A DNA stretch of 10,543 nt. It comes from SZUA-287 sp036397975. GTDB taxonomy: Bacteria; Bacteroidota; Ignavibacteria; UBA10030; UBA6906. The DNA lies in assembly GCA_036397975.1 (NCBI GenBank), contig DASWHW010000091.1, positions 1 through 10,543 of the forward strand, in the 5' to 3' direction. A program made the position numbers and the translations under genes. Shown here in pieces: positions 1 to 8,600 of this stretch; position 1 is the stretch's first letter, and every line of letters starts with the position of its first letter. The notes under the pieces are model-generated. The model ran no database searches and was not told the DNA's origin. It saw nothing but the letters and a program-made list of their open reading frames with translations.

Positions 1-899
1 GCGGATACGATGTAACACATTCACATGGAGAGGCCATTGGCGCCGATGTCATCACAGCACATAGTTGCCACTCACACGGGCTGAAAGTTATGCGAGCGTA
101 TGGTCAGGAAATGACACTGCGACATCGCAACATCGGCGTTATGGATGCGATCAGACTGCGTATTGAAAAAAAGAATTATCGGGGACGCCAGTTCAAAAAA
201 GTAATTGCAATCTCCAAGGCTGTTAAGAATGAGTTGATGGACGAGTACGATGTCCCTGAAAACGATATTGTAGTTATTCCTCATGGAGTGAGGCGCGGTG
301 AGGAAAGACGCAGTGACGAGGAAAGTCTCCGAAAAAAAGTCCGGGAAGAAATCGGAATTCAACCAAACGAATTCATGCTCTTGTTCGTGAGCAACGAACC
401 TCACCGCAAAGGACTTGAATTCCTTCTCCGATCCGTGCAGCGACTTGGCAATAAGCGAGTCCGATTGGTGGTTGTTGGCAAAGACGATCGAGACCAATTC
501 AAAGGGTATGCTGAATCCATCGGCATCTCGACGCTTGTGTTCTTCGCCGGCGTTCAGGAAGAAGTCGAACGCTATTATTTGGCGGCGGATTTGTTTGCAC
601 TCCCGACTCTCTACGAACCTTTCGGGTTGGTCATCACAGAGGCTCTGTCCGCTGGTTTGCCTGTTCTTGTAAGTCAGTGTGCCGGAGCCGCTCAGCAGTT
701 TGTACAGGATCGACAAAATGGACTCCTCATTGACACCCCCTCTTCTGTGGAGGAGATTACCTCAAAGTTGGACGAGCTTGTCCAGAATAATGGTCTCCGG
801 GAAACACTTGCGAGAGGAGCCACTACAACGATATTTCCTCCGTGGGAAGAATGCGCTCAGAGAGTTTTGGAAATCTATCAACAGGTTCGCAGTGACTGA
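1..899 (+). CDS. Family-4 glycosyltransferase, 5' partial
   Basis: This is a retaining GT-B enzyme that moves a sugar from a nucleotide donor to a growing glycan, probably at the cytoplasmic membrane face. The frame is open to the left edge: the first full codon is at base 3 and reads GYDVTHSHGEAIGADV, a typical GT4 N-domain segment, so the Met at 90 is internal and the true start lies outside. The N-domain ends near VIPHGV (bases 273-290). The C-domain has VSNEPHRKG, where a Lys sits in the usual donor-phosphate loop, VVVGKDD, and the signature EPFGLVITE, whose two glutamates (codons at 615 and 639) form the E-x7-E motif. About 298 codons are visible of a usual 350-400. The stop TGA at 897-899 lies inside the start region of the next gene. 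Acceptor and donor sugars cannot be read from sequence. The family call is secure; the exact role is unknown. Confidence 0.94.
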   Translation, partial: GYDVTHSHGEAIGADVITAHSCHSHGLKVMRAYGQEMTLRHRNIGVMDAIRLRIEKKNYRGRQFKKVIAISKAVKNELMDEYDVPENDIVVIPHGVRRGEERRSDEESLRKKVREEIGIQPNEFMLLFVSNEPHRKGLEFLLRSVQRLGNKRVRLVVVGKDDRDQFKGYAESIGISTLVFFAGVQEEVERYYLAADLFALPTLYEPFGLVITEALSAGLPVLVSQCAGAAQQFVQDRQNGLLIDTPSSVEEITSKLDELVQNNGLRETLARGATTTIFPPWEECAQRVLEIYQQVRSD

Positions 900-2433
900 A
901 AAGGATGCAGAACAAATCAGAGGAGAGTACGTTTCTCTTGGCATCTTGCTATTGCTGCTGGTCGTCGGCAGACTCTTGCAATACTATTTGTCGGGCTTTG
1001 CCAACGACGATGGCTATATCACTTTTCGATATGCAAGAAACATTGCCGAGGGGAATGGCTTTGTGTACAATCTGGGAGAGAGAGTTCTCGGTACAACAAC
1101 ACCTCTCTGGACGATCCTCCTGTCAGTCTCTGCCTTGTTGTTTGGTTCAGTCAACATCCCGGCGGCCAGCGTTACTCTTTCAGTTGCTGCGGATATCGCC
1201 ATCGTGGTTGTATTGTGGAGAATCGGAAGAAAGGCCAGCCCCATGGCCCGCATTCTGCCAGTGCTGTTGTTTCTCCTCTATCCGAAAGTAATCCTGATTT
1301 GTGGATCCGGGATGGAAGCTTCACTCGTGGTCGCCTTGATGGTAGGAGCATTTGCATTTTTCACTATGGAGAGGCATCAGACGGCAGCTTTTGTTCTTGG
1401 ACTCCTTCTCCTCACACGCTTCGACGGAGCGATTTGGTCAATCGTGTTGTTGGGCTGGCTCTGGGTTCAACACAAATCTTTCCCGTGGAAAGAGTTGCTG
1501 GTCATCGCAAGTGTAGTGCTGCCCTGGCTCGTATTCTCTCAGTTCTATTTTGGTTCTGTTATCCCACACTCCCTTATTGCGAAGAGTGTCAGCTATAGTC
1601 ATCTCTTTCCAGTGTTCGACCCACTTCGCGTGTTGACAGGATATTTGCCATTCGAGTCACTACGAGTCTCATCAATCGTTGTTCGATTACCGTTTGTCTT
1701 GTTGATGCTCGTACCGGTGGGGATAGAACTTATTCGGCTTTGGCGAAGGAGGAGTTCGTTTGTTGTGTGGCCAGCCTTCTTTCTGCTCTACGCTCTCACG
1801 TTCTCGTTCGCACGCGTAATACTCCATGATTGGTACTATCTTCCGGGTTTCGTCTCCTACTTTGTTACCTGCTCAACCTTTGCCGAACACCTATTCTCGC
1901 AGGTAGCATTTGCACGAAAAGAGTTCACGTGGTGGGCAAACGGCCTGGCATTGGTTGCCTTCGCGGCCTTTTTTGTAGTGATTGCATTCAGATTTGAATC
2001 AAATGTTGGCACACCGTTCGAGAACGAGTACGGGGATCTCGCCCGCTATTTTCGTGACAAATCGAAGTCAAGTATTTTTATTGAACCAATAGGCTATGCA
2101 GGCTGGTTATCAGACAGCTATATTCACGACCCGGTCGGTATCGTCTCACCGGACGTTGTGGCGTATCGGCTAACATATCCTGGCTCCGATCAATGGTGGA
2201 TGAGTTTTGTCAAGGCTTCACTGCCTGACTATGTTGTTCTCAGAATGGCGGAAGTGAAGCAAAACACTCTCTACCTTGGTCACGGAGAAAATCTCTTTTC
2301 TGATGAAGCGAAAAAGGAATGGTTTAAAGAGAATTATGGTGAGGTGAGTTGGCCTAACAGGACTGCGATTAATTTTTTTGTCTTTCGGAAGAAGCCTGCG
2401 TCGACAACTGATCTTGCCGCAGCAGGTCAGTGA
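892..2433 (+). CDS. GT-C membrane glycosyltransferase, AftB/GT39-like
   Basis: A polytopic inner-membrane transferase, expected to use a polyprenyl-phosphate-linked sugar and act on the periplasmic side. I start it at GTG 892, giving 513 residues with a short polar tail before the first membrane helix (about residues 16-33). A CAGG at 882-885 lies six bases upstream, and the start overlaps the preceding stop by 8 bases. In-frame ATGs at 679, 718 and 790 would force overlaps of 110-221 bases across a conserved part of the preceding enzyme. The first periplasmic loop holds NDDGYITFRYARNIAEGNG (D39 and D40, the likely catalytic/metal acidic pair of GT-C enzymes), then VYNLGERVLGTTTPLW. This pattern is shared with AftB-like arabinofuranosyltransferases and protein-mannosyltransferase relatives. 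About 11-12 hydrophobic segments follow, including the HDWYYLPG region, and then a soluble tail with DPVGIVSPDVV (413-423). The donor sugar is unknown. The 3' end contains a T7 tract (2373-2379). Confidence 0.88.
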   Translation: MTEKDAEQIRGEYVSLGILLLLLVVGRLLQYYLSGFANDDGYITFRYARNIAEGNGFVYNLGERVLGTTTPLWTILLSVSALLFGSVNIPAASVTLSVAADIAIVVVLWRIGRKASPMARILPVLLFLLYPKVILICGSGMEASLVVALMVGAFAFFTMERHQTAAFVLGLLLLTRFDGAIWSIVLLGWLWVQHKSFPWKELLVIASVVLPWLVFSQFYFGSVIPHSLIAKSVSYSHLFPVFDPLRVLTGYLPFESLRVSSIVVRLPFVLLMLVPVGIELIRLWRRRSSFVVWPAFFLLYALTFSFARVILHDWYYLPGFVSYFVTCSTFAEHLFSQVAFARKEFTWWANGLALVAFAAFFVVIAFRFESNVGTPFENEYGDLARYFRDKSKSSIFIEPIGYAGWLSDSYIHDPVGIVSPDVVAYRLTYPGSDQWWMSFVKASLPDYVVLRMAEVKQNTLYLGHGENLFSDEAKKEWFKENYGEVSWPNRTAINFFVFRKKPASTTDLAAAGQ

Positions 2434-2587
2434 GGAGCTTATTAACAAGAGAGTTCTCAAATTGTTACTCCGTGTGTTGGTTCGATTGTCCTATCACGTC
2501 GTAACGGGGAAGAGAAAGAAGGGTGGAGCAATCCTCAGTGGAGGTTGGGATTTTGTTTTGACAAAGTCTGGCAAGGTCTATGCATAA
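2378..2587 (+). other. Possible small open frame in spacer, doubtful
   Basis: The spacer between the GT-C gene and the next glycosyltransferase is open in one frame from after a TGA at 2345-2347 to a TAA at 2585-2587. That stop falls on the start of the next gene, as in coupled operon genes. There is no ATG; starts would be TTG (2378, or 2462, which lies 24 bases after AGGAG at 2433-2437 and is too far for good initiation). The predicted peptide has a basic, leucine-rich stretch (KRVLKLLLRVLVRLSY) and then KRKKGGAILSGGWDF. I recognise no family. It could be a small membrane-associated peptide, a gene remnant, or chance. A one-base deletion in the T7 tract at 2373-2379 would join it to the end of the GT-C protein. 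Confidence 0.22.
2529..2559 (+). terminator. Weak terminator/attenuator-like hairpin
   Basis: Bases 2529-2536 (CAATCCTC) can pair with 2541-2547 (GAGGTTG) around an AGTG loop, leaving one bulged T. Three bases later comes TTTTGTTTTG. A second, mutually exclusive pairing joins AATCC (2530-2534) with GGATT (2548-2552). The stem is short and the T-run is interrupted, so full termination is doubtful. Partial attenuation between the second and third glycosyltransferase genes is possible, and chance is equally plausible. Confidence 0.2.
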
Positions 2588-3752
2588 AATGACGATTCTG
2601 GCGGTGGATTACAATGCCGGCCTCGCCCAAAACCGGGGTCTGTATCAAGAACTCTCTCGGTTCGATGATCTCGAGATAACGCTGATTGCTCCCGCTACAT
2701 GGAAGGATGATTTCGGGTCGTATAAGTTTGAGAGAGAAGAGTCGACACTATCCGTCATTCAAAGTCCGGTTACTTTCAAAGGTCATCCTCACCGCGTTCT
2801 TTTCCCGTCTCTCGCACGATATATGGGGCGAATCAAACCTGACATTTTGTTTATCAATTCAGAGCCGGAAAACTTCCTCGCAGCAGAGAGTGTCATCCTC
2901 CGGTCACTCATTACGCGGCAAACCCGGGTTGTCATTGTATCCTGGAGGAACATCGACTACGGTAACTGGGTTTATCCGTACCGATTGGCCCTCCTGCATT
3001 TTCTCTCACAGAAGCTTGTCGTTCATACGGGAGCTGCTTGCATTGCCCACTCGGAGATTGCACAAAAAATCATTCGGGGTATAGGCATCAGAGAAACAAC
3101 TATGATTCCACCCGGTGTTGTTGTTGGAGGTGGATCGGTTGAAAGAAGCATTGCCTCACCTAACACAGATTTCAGCATAGGGTATGTCGGAAGATTGTCG
3201 GAGCAGAAGGGAATCGCGGATTTGTTTCATGCCGCCGCAATGCTCAATTTGCCGTGGCGTTTAATTGTGGTGGGGGAGGGAGAGGAGCGGCGTCGGCTGG
3301 ATGATCTTTCAAAGGGGATTGGAATCGCTGATAGAATTCTCTGGAGAGGCGGGTTACGAAAGAGAGAGTTGGAGAAAGTCTATGCAACAATGGATGTGCT
3401 TGTCCTGCCGTCCAGAACCGGAACACATTGGAAAGAACAATTCGGGAGAGTCCTCATTGAGGCAATGGCGTCGGGCGTCGCTGTCATTGGTTCGAATTCC
3501 GGGGAGATTCCCAATGTTATTGGTGATGCAGGAATCGTTTTTCCCGAGGGAAACATCCAAGAGCTTGCAGGTGCACTTCGCTCATTACAAGAGGACGTGG
3601 CATTAAGAAAGAACTTTGCTATGAAAGGCCTGCATCGGGTGAAAACCAGGTTCGCACTGGTTCACGTTGCGGCCCGGTATCGAGATTTCTTTCGACAACT
3701 CGTCGTTGCTAACGCAGGGGAGAGCGTTGAAACTCATGACGATTTTCGGTAG
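2580..3752 (+). CDS. Family-4 glycosyltransferase
   Basis: A complete GT-B, retaining GT4 enzyme of 390 residues, a normal length for the family. It is probably a cytosolic, membrane-associated transferase for a surface glycan. The N-domain starts ILAVDYNAG and contains KPDILFINSEP and a segment ending in AHSEIAQK. The C-domain has GYVGRLSEQKG with the donor-phosphate-binding pair R205 and K210, VVGEGEERRRL, and the signature EQFGRVLIE giving E286 and E294 of the E-x7-E motif, followed by AMASGVAVIGSNSGEIPNVI. The start is ambiguous: ATG 2580 lies only three bases after AAGG (2573-2576), while ATG 2589 lies twelve after it and gives a more usual MTILAVDY beginning. The difference is three residues. 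The next gene follows after 34 bases. It differs clearly in sequence from the GT4 at the left edge, so it is not a recent duplicate. Sugar specificity is unknown. Confidence 0.95.
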   Translation: MHKMTILAVDYNAGLAQNRGLYQELSRFDDLEITLIAPATWKDDFGSYKFEREESTLSVIQSPVTFKGHPHRVLFPSLARYMGRIKPDILFINSEPENFLAAESVILRSLITRQTRVVIVSWRNIDYGNWVYPYRLALLHFLSQKLVVHTGAACIAHSEIAQKIIRGIGIRETTMIPPGVVVGGGSVERSIASPNTDFSIGYVGRLSEQKGIADLFHAAAMLNLPWRLIVVGEGEERRRLDDLSKGIGIADRILWRGGLRKRELEKVYATMDVLVLPSRTGTHWKEQFGRVLIEAMASGVAVIGSNSGEIPNVIGDAGIVFPEGNIQELAGALRSLQEDVALRKNFAMKGLHRVKTRFALVHVAARYRDFFRQLVVANAGESVETHDDFR

Positions 3753-3786
3753 CTTTACCGAGTGCAATGCACCAACGTAAGGTGAA

Positions 3787-4917
3787 ATGAATTTTCTTCT
3801 ACGTGCTCTACGCAGCGCCGTCTCAGGCAAGCAACCGGTTCCATTGCGTCGGGATGATGTTCGTTCTGTCATTGTTGTCGAGTTGATGCGACTGGGCGAT
3901 GTGCTCGTCATAATTCCCTCATTGCACCTTCTTCGCTCATCCTTTCCTTCTGCCACTCTCCACTTGTTTCTTGATGAGCACCACGCCTCTTTAATAGAAT
4001 CTCTGGACATAGACATCGTTGTGCACGAAGTGCCAAACTCTCAATCCCTGCGCGCGATGTTCGGAATTCTTGAGAAAATAAATATTCTGAAGGGTGATAT
4101 TGCCCTGAGTATGAGTCCATCAAAACGAAATGCGTTTGCGGTTCTTTCAAGCCGCGCCAAGGTTATCGGCGGATATCTGGAGGGAGGTGGGACTCCAGCA
4201 CCATTTCTTTACCGATGGAAAATCGAGATGTTCGGTACGACTATGCCTACAAATGTCTACGCCAACGAGAACATCTACCTCCGGCCATGGAAAGTCTGCG
4301 AGACTCTAGGACTCTCCGATGGTTTATCATTCATAAGATCCTCGATGAGGCCTGTCCCCAGGGAATCGGCGGAGGAAGAGCTTCGTGCGATGAAAATCCT
4401 CCCCAAGACGTCGTTCATCATTCTTCACCCGTTCTCGGCGTGGGAGTTTCGCTCCTGGCCTCTTCAGGACTTTGTTGAGCTCGCACGATCGATACTTGTG
4501 CAGACTTCTCATGATGTTTTGTTCCTTTGTCACGTCGATGAAAGTGACCAGATGAGTGCCCCACGGGAAACTTTTCGCTTCAACAAACGCGTGCACTTCT
4601 TTGCGTCACGAGATCTGATCCACACTGCTGTTCTGATGAGCAACGCGGAAGCTTTTGTGGGGAATGATTCCGGACCGCTTCATCTTGCGGCGGCTCTTGG
4701 CATCAAACACGTGGGATTGTTCGGCCCTGCCGATCCGCGTCTGACTGCCCCACCAACGGCACATGGAGTTCATTGCTACAAGAAAGTTGAGTGCTCACCA
4801 TGCGATCAACGACAGTGCATCCGACCGGATGACTCATGCATGGAATTGATCTCAGTTGATGATGTCGCCCGGCCTCTTTTGGAAATGCTTGTGAAAGATC
4901 CTGTCGTCGATGTCTAG
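3787..4917 (+). CDS. Family-9 glycosyltransferase (heptosyltransferase-like)
   Basis: A 376-residue inverting GT-B enzyme of the ADP-heptose:LPS heptosyltransferase family, expected to add a heptose or similar sugar to an LPS core or related glycolipid at the inner face of the membrane. The N-domain has VVELMRLGDVLVIIPSLHLL (R35-L-G-D38, the family's first motif). The C-domain has IILHPFSAWEFRSWP and VGNDSGPLHLAAALG (D294-S-G-P to H299), then LFGPADP. Near the end, cysteines C330, C336, C339, C344 and C351 occupy the CxPC...C...C pattern common in this family and may bind metal or form a structural cluster. HPFSAWEFRSWP replaces the more usual HPGA...KxWP, so donor use may differ from textbook heptosyltransferases. 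The start ATG follows TAAGG (3778-3782) by four bases. The last codons overlap the next gene by 8 bases. The family is secure; heptose itself is inferred. Confidence 0.95.
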   Translation: MNFLLRALRSAVSGKQPVPLRRDDVRSVIVVELMRLGDVLVIIPSLHLLRSSFPSATLHLFLDEHHASLIESLDIDIVVHEVPNSQSLRAMFGILEKINILKGDIALSMSPSKRNAFAVLSSRAKVIGGYLEGGGTPAPFLYRWKIEMFGTTMPTNVYANENIYLRPWKVCETLGLSDGLSFIRSSMRPVPRESAEEELRAMKILPKTSFIILHPFSAWEFRSWPLQDFVELARSILVQTSHDVLFLCHVDESDQMSAPRETFRFNKRVHFFASRDLIHTAVLMSNAEAFVGNDSGPLHLAAALGIKHVGLFGPADPRLTAPPTAHGVHCYKKVECSPCDQRQCIRPDDSCMELISVDDVARPLLEMLVKDPVVDV

Positions 4918-5653
4918 CGTTCGCGTGCTTGATATTCTGGTGGATCGGTGTTCAAAGAATGCACTACTGGCTCACATTCAACATTCAATAGAAGCAAGAA
5001 GTGGTAACCTTATCACGTATGTGAACGTGTACGTGGCAAACCTCTATCGGACGAACGCCCGTGTGCGCGATTACCTTCTGGCATCAAAAGTGCGGTATTG
5101 TGATGGTGAAGGGATTCGACTTGCGGCATGGATCCTGGGCAAAGAGATACCGGCGCGAATCGCTCTCACGCATTGGATATGGGAACTGGCGAAGTGGTGT
5201 TCTGAAAAAAGATATTCTGTATTTTTGCTTGGCGCAAAGGAGGGACCTCTGAACGCAGCGATGGATAATTTGAAAGAGAGGGTACCCAACTTGAAGGTCG
5301 CCGGACACCATGGTTATTTCGAACCGGGCGAGAATGATCATATCCTTGATGAAATCAGGGCGGCACAACCGGATGTTCTCTTTGTCGGTCTTGGGCTCCC
5401 GCGGCAGGCAATCTGGATCATGGAGAATAGGAAGATGTTAAACGTTGGAGTGATCCTCCCATGTGGAATGATGATTGATTACCTTTCAGGGGCAGTGCCC
5501 GTCGCACCGCGCTGGATGCAGCGAACTGGTACTGAGTGGCTGTATCGACTTGTGCAGGAACCGGCGCGACTATGGTCACGTTATCTTATCGGAAATCCTC
5601 TTTTCATAGGAAGGGTACTTTTGCAATTAATCAAAGAGGGGAAGCAGGAATGA
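4910..5653 (+). CDS. WecG/TagA/CpsF family glycosyltransferase (GT26)
   Basis: A 247-residue GT26 enzyme, the usual length. The family adds an N-acetylmannosamine-type or uronic sugar to an undecaprenyl-diphosphate-linked primer (WecG in enterobacterial common antigen, TagA in wall teichoic acid). Visible motifs: the N-terminal TYVNVYVANLYRTN with T36 and N39; YCDGEG with D65, which matches the position of the catalytic aspartate reported for TagA; FLLGAKEGP (105-113); VGLGLPRQAIW (159-169); and the C-terminal membrane-targeting part WMQRTGTEWLYRLVQEPARL (202-221), where TGTEW replaces the common GLEW. Start and stop are tied to both neighbours: ATG 4910 overlaps the previous TAG in ATGTCTAG, and TGA 5651-5653 overlaps the next ATG. 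It probably acts early in glycan assembly, on the lipid carrier. The true substrate is not readable, so no gene symbol is assigned. Confidence 0.97.
   Translation: MSSVRVLDILVDRCSKNALLAHIQHSIEARSGNLITYVNVYVANLYRTNARVRDYLLASKVRYCDGEGIRLAAWILGKEIPARIALTHWIWELAKWCSEKRYSVFLLGAKEGPLNAAMDNLKERVPNLKVAGHHGYFEPGENDHILDEIRAAQPDVLFVGLGLPRQAIWIMENRKMLNVGVILPCGMMIDYLSGAVPVAPRWMQRTGTEWLYRLVQEPARLWSRYLIGNPLFIGRVLLQLIKEGKQE
5636..5649 (+). promoter_or_regulatory. Ribosome binding site for the C25 protease gene
   Basis: GAGGGG at 5636-5641 lies eight bases before ATG 5650, and a second purine patch, AGCAGGA (5643-5649), abuts the start. Together with the ATGA overlap of stop and start codons, this fixes the start of the long protease gene and points to translational coupling with the GT26 gene. 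Confidence 0.6.
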
Positions 5654-8600
5654 ATTTGCGGTTGTGGATTGGTGCCATAATCATTTTGGTCGCTGGCCAT
5701 ACTTCTATGTCGGCAAGCGAGCGTCACACGTCGTTCCATTTCCTCCGGTCGGACAATGAAGGGTGGTCGATCGAGTACACCCCTGCCCCCGTTCCTTTTA
5801 CACTCGTCGACATCAACGGACAACCTCACTATCTTTTTGAAAACGGAGATGACGGCGTCGGTTCAGGCCATCCTCAACTCCCTGTTGAATTATTGACGCT
5901 GGGAATTCCTTTCGGCTATGAAGTGCAATCGCATCTCACGGTGATAGAGACGCAAGATCTTAATGAAGCGAACGTCGCCCCAGTCCCGCGATATGAATTG
6001 TCAAAAGAAGGAGAAGCCGTTGCTGTCTACGATAAAGATCCCTCACTTTATTCGGACAATCAATTCATTCCACTGTCCCAGTCCGTTGATAACAATGCAG
6101 TCACGTTTCGCCACCAACGATTGGCAACGATCCGTCTCTTTCCATACCGATACAACAGCTCAACCAAGGTATTGCAACGCATCATCAAGGCCAGGCTCGA
6201 TGTTCGACTAATAAGAAACCGTGGAGAATCCGAATTTCATCCTGTCCGCCCGGTTTCTTTGACAGATCGATTGTTCGAGCAAACGTATCGTTCCATGGTA
6301 GACAATTATGATCAGGCAAAAGAGTGGAGAGGTGTCGCTGAAGAGACTATATCGGATGGACCAGACCCAGGAACATGGTTCGAAACGAATCGCGAGTACT
6401 ACAAGATTCCCATTGCAGAGGATGGCTGGTACAAAATAACGAAGGCAGAACTTGCAGCGGCCGGAGCGAACTTGTCTACGATGGACACGTCTTCAGTTCG
6501 CGTTTATGTGAAAGGGCTAGTTATTCCAGTCCGTGTGTTGCCTGATAGTTCGGTAGAGTTCTTTGCGAAGCGGAACTACGGAGATTCGACCTATTTTGAT
6601 TTTTACACAGACACAAGTGCATACTGGATGACATGGGGAGGGCCTGGAGCGCAGAGATTTCAACCGGTTGCTCCCGGAGTGGGAGGACTTGCTCTTCGCT
6701 CTGCATACACGACAATCCATCAGGAACAGAATACCGACTATTACGACGGCCTCGGAGAAACGGAAATTACAGAACCGGAGGCTGTGGCAGGGGAGGGTTG
6801 GGTGTGGCAGTACTTTTACCCAAACTCAACATTGAATTTCAATTTTACTGTGGATAGCATCGATTATAACGTCGCTACTGCCAATTTCGAAATTAGATTC
6901 TTCGGGATCACCGGAAACTTCGCCGGAATAGATCATCACGCAAGATTTTGGTTGAACGATAGCCTCGTCGGTGAGGTAATGTTCGAAGCAAGAACGGCGG
7001 GAGAGTTTGCCGGATCCGTTCCCTCACAATGGTTGAGAGTAGGCCAGAATACGGTGAAGATAACATCCGTTCCAACACAAGTTTCGGTGAATGCCTATTA
7101 CCTCGACTGGTTTGAGATTGGATACTCCCGCATTCTTCGGGCAACGGCCAATCAATTCTATTTCAATGCAGTCAGCAATCCATCACCAAGCGAATTTACC
7201 GTCACCGGCTTTACGAATGGCGGCATCAGCATCTATGATTTGACCCAGGGGCGTCTCATCAGCGGACTGGTGACAGGGGATTCAAGCACTGGCTTCGCAA
7301 TCCGCTTTTCCGATACAGTGAATGCGCCCCGCTCGTACGTCGTTGTGGCAAAGGGTGGAGAAAAGATGACTCCCCCGATTCGACAAAAGATGTTTAATGA
7401 TATTCGAGTCAATCCTCAGGGGGCGGACTATATCACCATTTCGTACAAGGACTTTCTTCCCTCAGCGCAACAGCTTGCCGCCCATCGGTCGGGAGTGAAT
7501 GGTCTCAGGACGAGTGTCATCGATGTGGAGGACATTTATGATGAGTTTAACTATGGCCTCATGAATGCCACGAGCCTGAAGGCATTCCTTCAGTATGCTT
7601 TTGTTTCATGGCCAGGGGCCTCACCGTCGTATCTATTGCTTCTTGGCGATGCTTCCTGGGATTATCACCGTTACATGGCTTCCACAATCAAGAACAATTT
7701 CGTACCTGCGTATGGAGTACCCGCCGGGGACAATTGGTATGGGTGCTTCAACCCGGGACAGCCGTTTATCCCGTCCATGTTCATTGGACGAATTCCTGCG
7801 GAGGATCCAGTTCAGGCGCAACGTACTGTTGCGAAGATAATTCAATATGATTCATACAATCTCAGTGATTGGAACAAAGAGTTAATGTTTGTGTCAGGGG
7901 GAAGTAATCCGGGCGAGCAGCTTCAGTTCAATGCGATGTCAGATAATCTCATCAATCAATATGTTCTTCCTCCACCGGTAGGTGGTACGCCCTCTCGCGT
8001 GTATAAGGCGGTTCAGGCAGTGATCGATGAAAATAATAAGGAGGCGATGCGCGAGATGATCGCCGAAGGGATTGTATTCCTCAATTACCTTGGTCACTCA
8101 GGCGGTCGTATTTGGGCAGTAGATGTCGGAGACCCGAGCACACTTCAGAATACGAATGGAAAGCTCCCGTTTGTCTCATCGGTGAGTTGTAATGTTGGAG
8201 CGTTTGCGGAACCTTCCGGCAATGTGTTGTCGGAGGACTTTGTTCGTGCAGACAATAGGGGAGCAGTTGCGATGTGGGCGGCATCCGCGGTGGGTTACGC
8301 AGGAATTGGAACGGATATGGTAAATTTCTTCCTTTCCGGTGTTGCCAATGACTCTGTCCGCGGGCTTGGTTCGCTGACCTCAACCGCTCGATTTCAGATG
8401 TGGCAGGTCTCGCCTAATTCATCGGCCCGAATCGCCTCCGTCAAGCTGAACCCTCTCTTGGGTGATCCTTTTACCAGTTTGGCAATACCGGTCAAACCTG
8501 ACCTCGCAGTCGTATCAAGCGAAATTCGACTTTTCCCATCAACTCCGACACCGAATGATTCCATTCTTGCTGTGAGAATGGATCTACATAACTACGGGCT

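Noticed and set aside
72..716. A 214-codon minus-strand open frame
   Set aside because: It lies entirely opposite the left-edge GT4, whose motifs are clear; its translation shows no recognisable domain and no ribosome site. It is an antisense shadow.
2558..2590. A perfect TTGACA (2558-2563) with CATAAA/TAAAAT about 19-21 bases downstream, promoter-like
   Set aside because: Spacing is too long, the transcript would start inside the next gene after its ATG, and Bacteroidota housekeeping promoters do not generally follow this consensus.
3762..3772. Inverted repeat GTGCA-A-TGCAC in the 34-base spacer before the GT9 gene
   Set aside because: The centre of one base leaves no room for a full hairpin; only three pairs could form around a loop, and no second copy was noticed. 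Likely chance.
3603..4150. Minus-strand open frames of 137 and 80 codons across the GT4/GT9 junction
   Set aside because: They oppose the end of the GT4 and the conserved N-domain of the GT9 enzyme and show low-complexity, arginine-rich translations typical of antisense frames.
5963..6857. Short plus-strand frames of 74-82 codons within the protease gene
   Set aside because: They are out of frame with a continuous, family-consistent coding frame and lack any recognisable domain.
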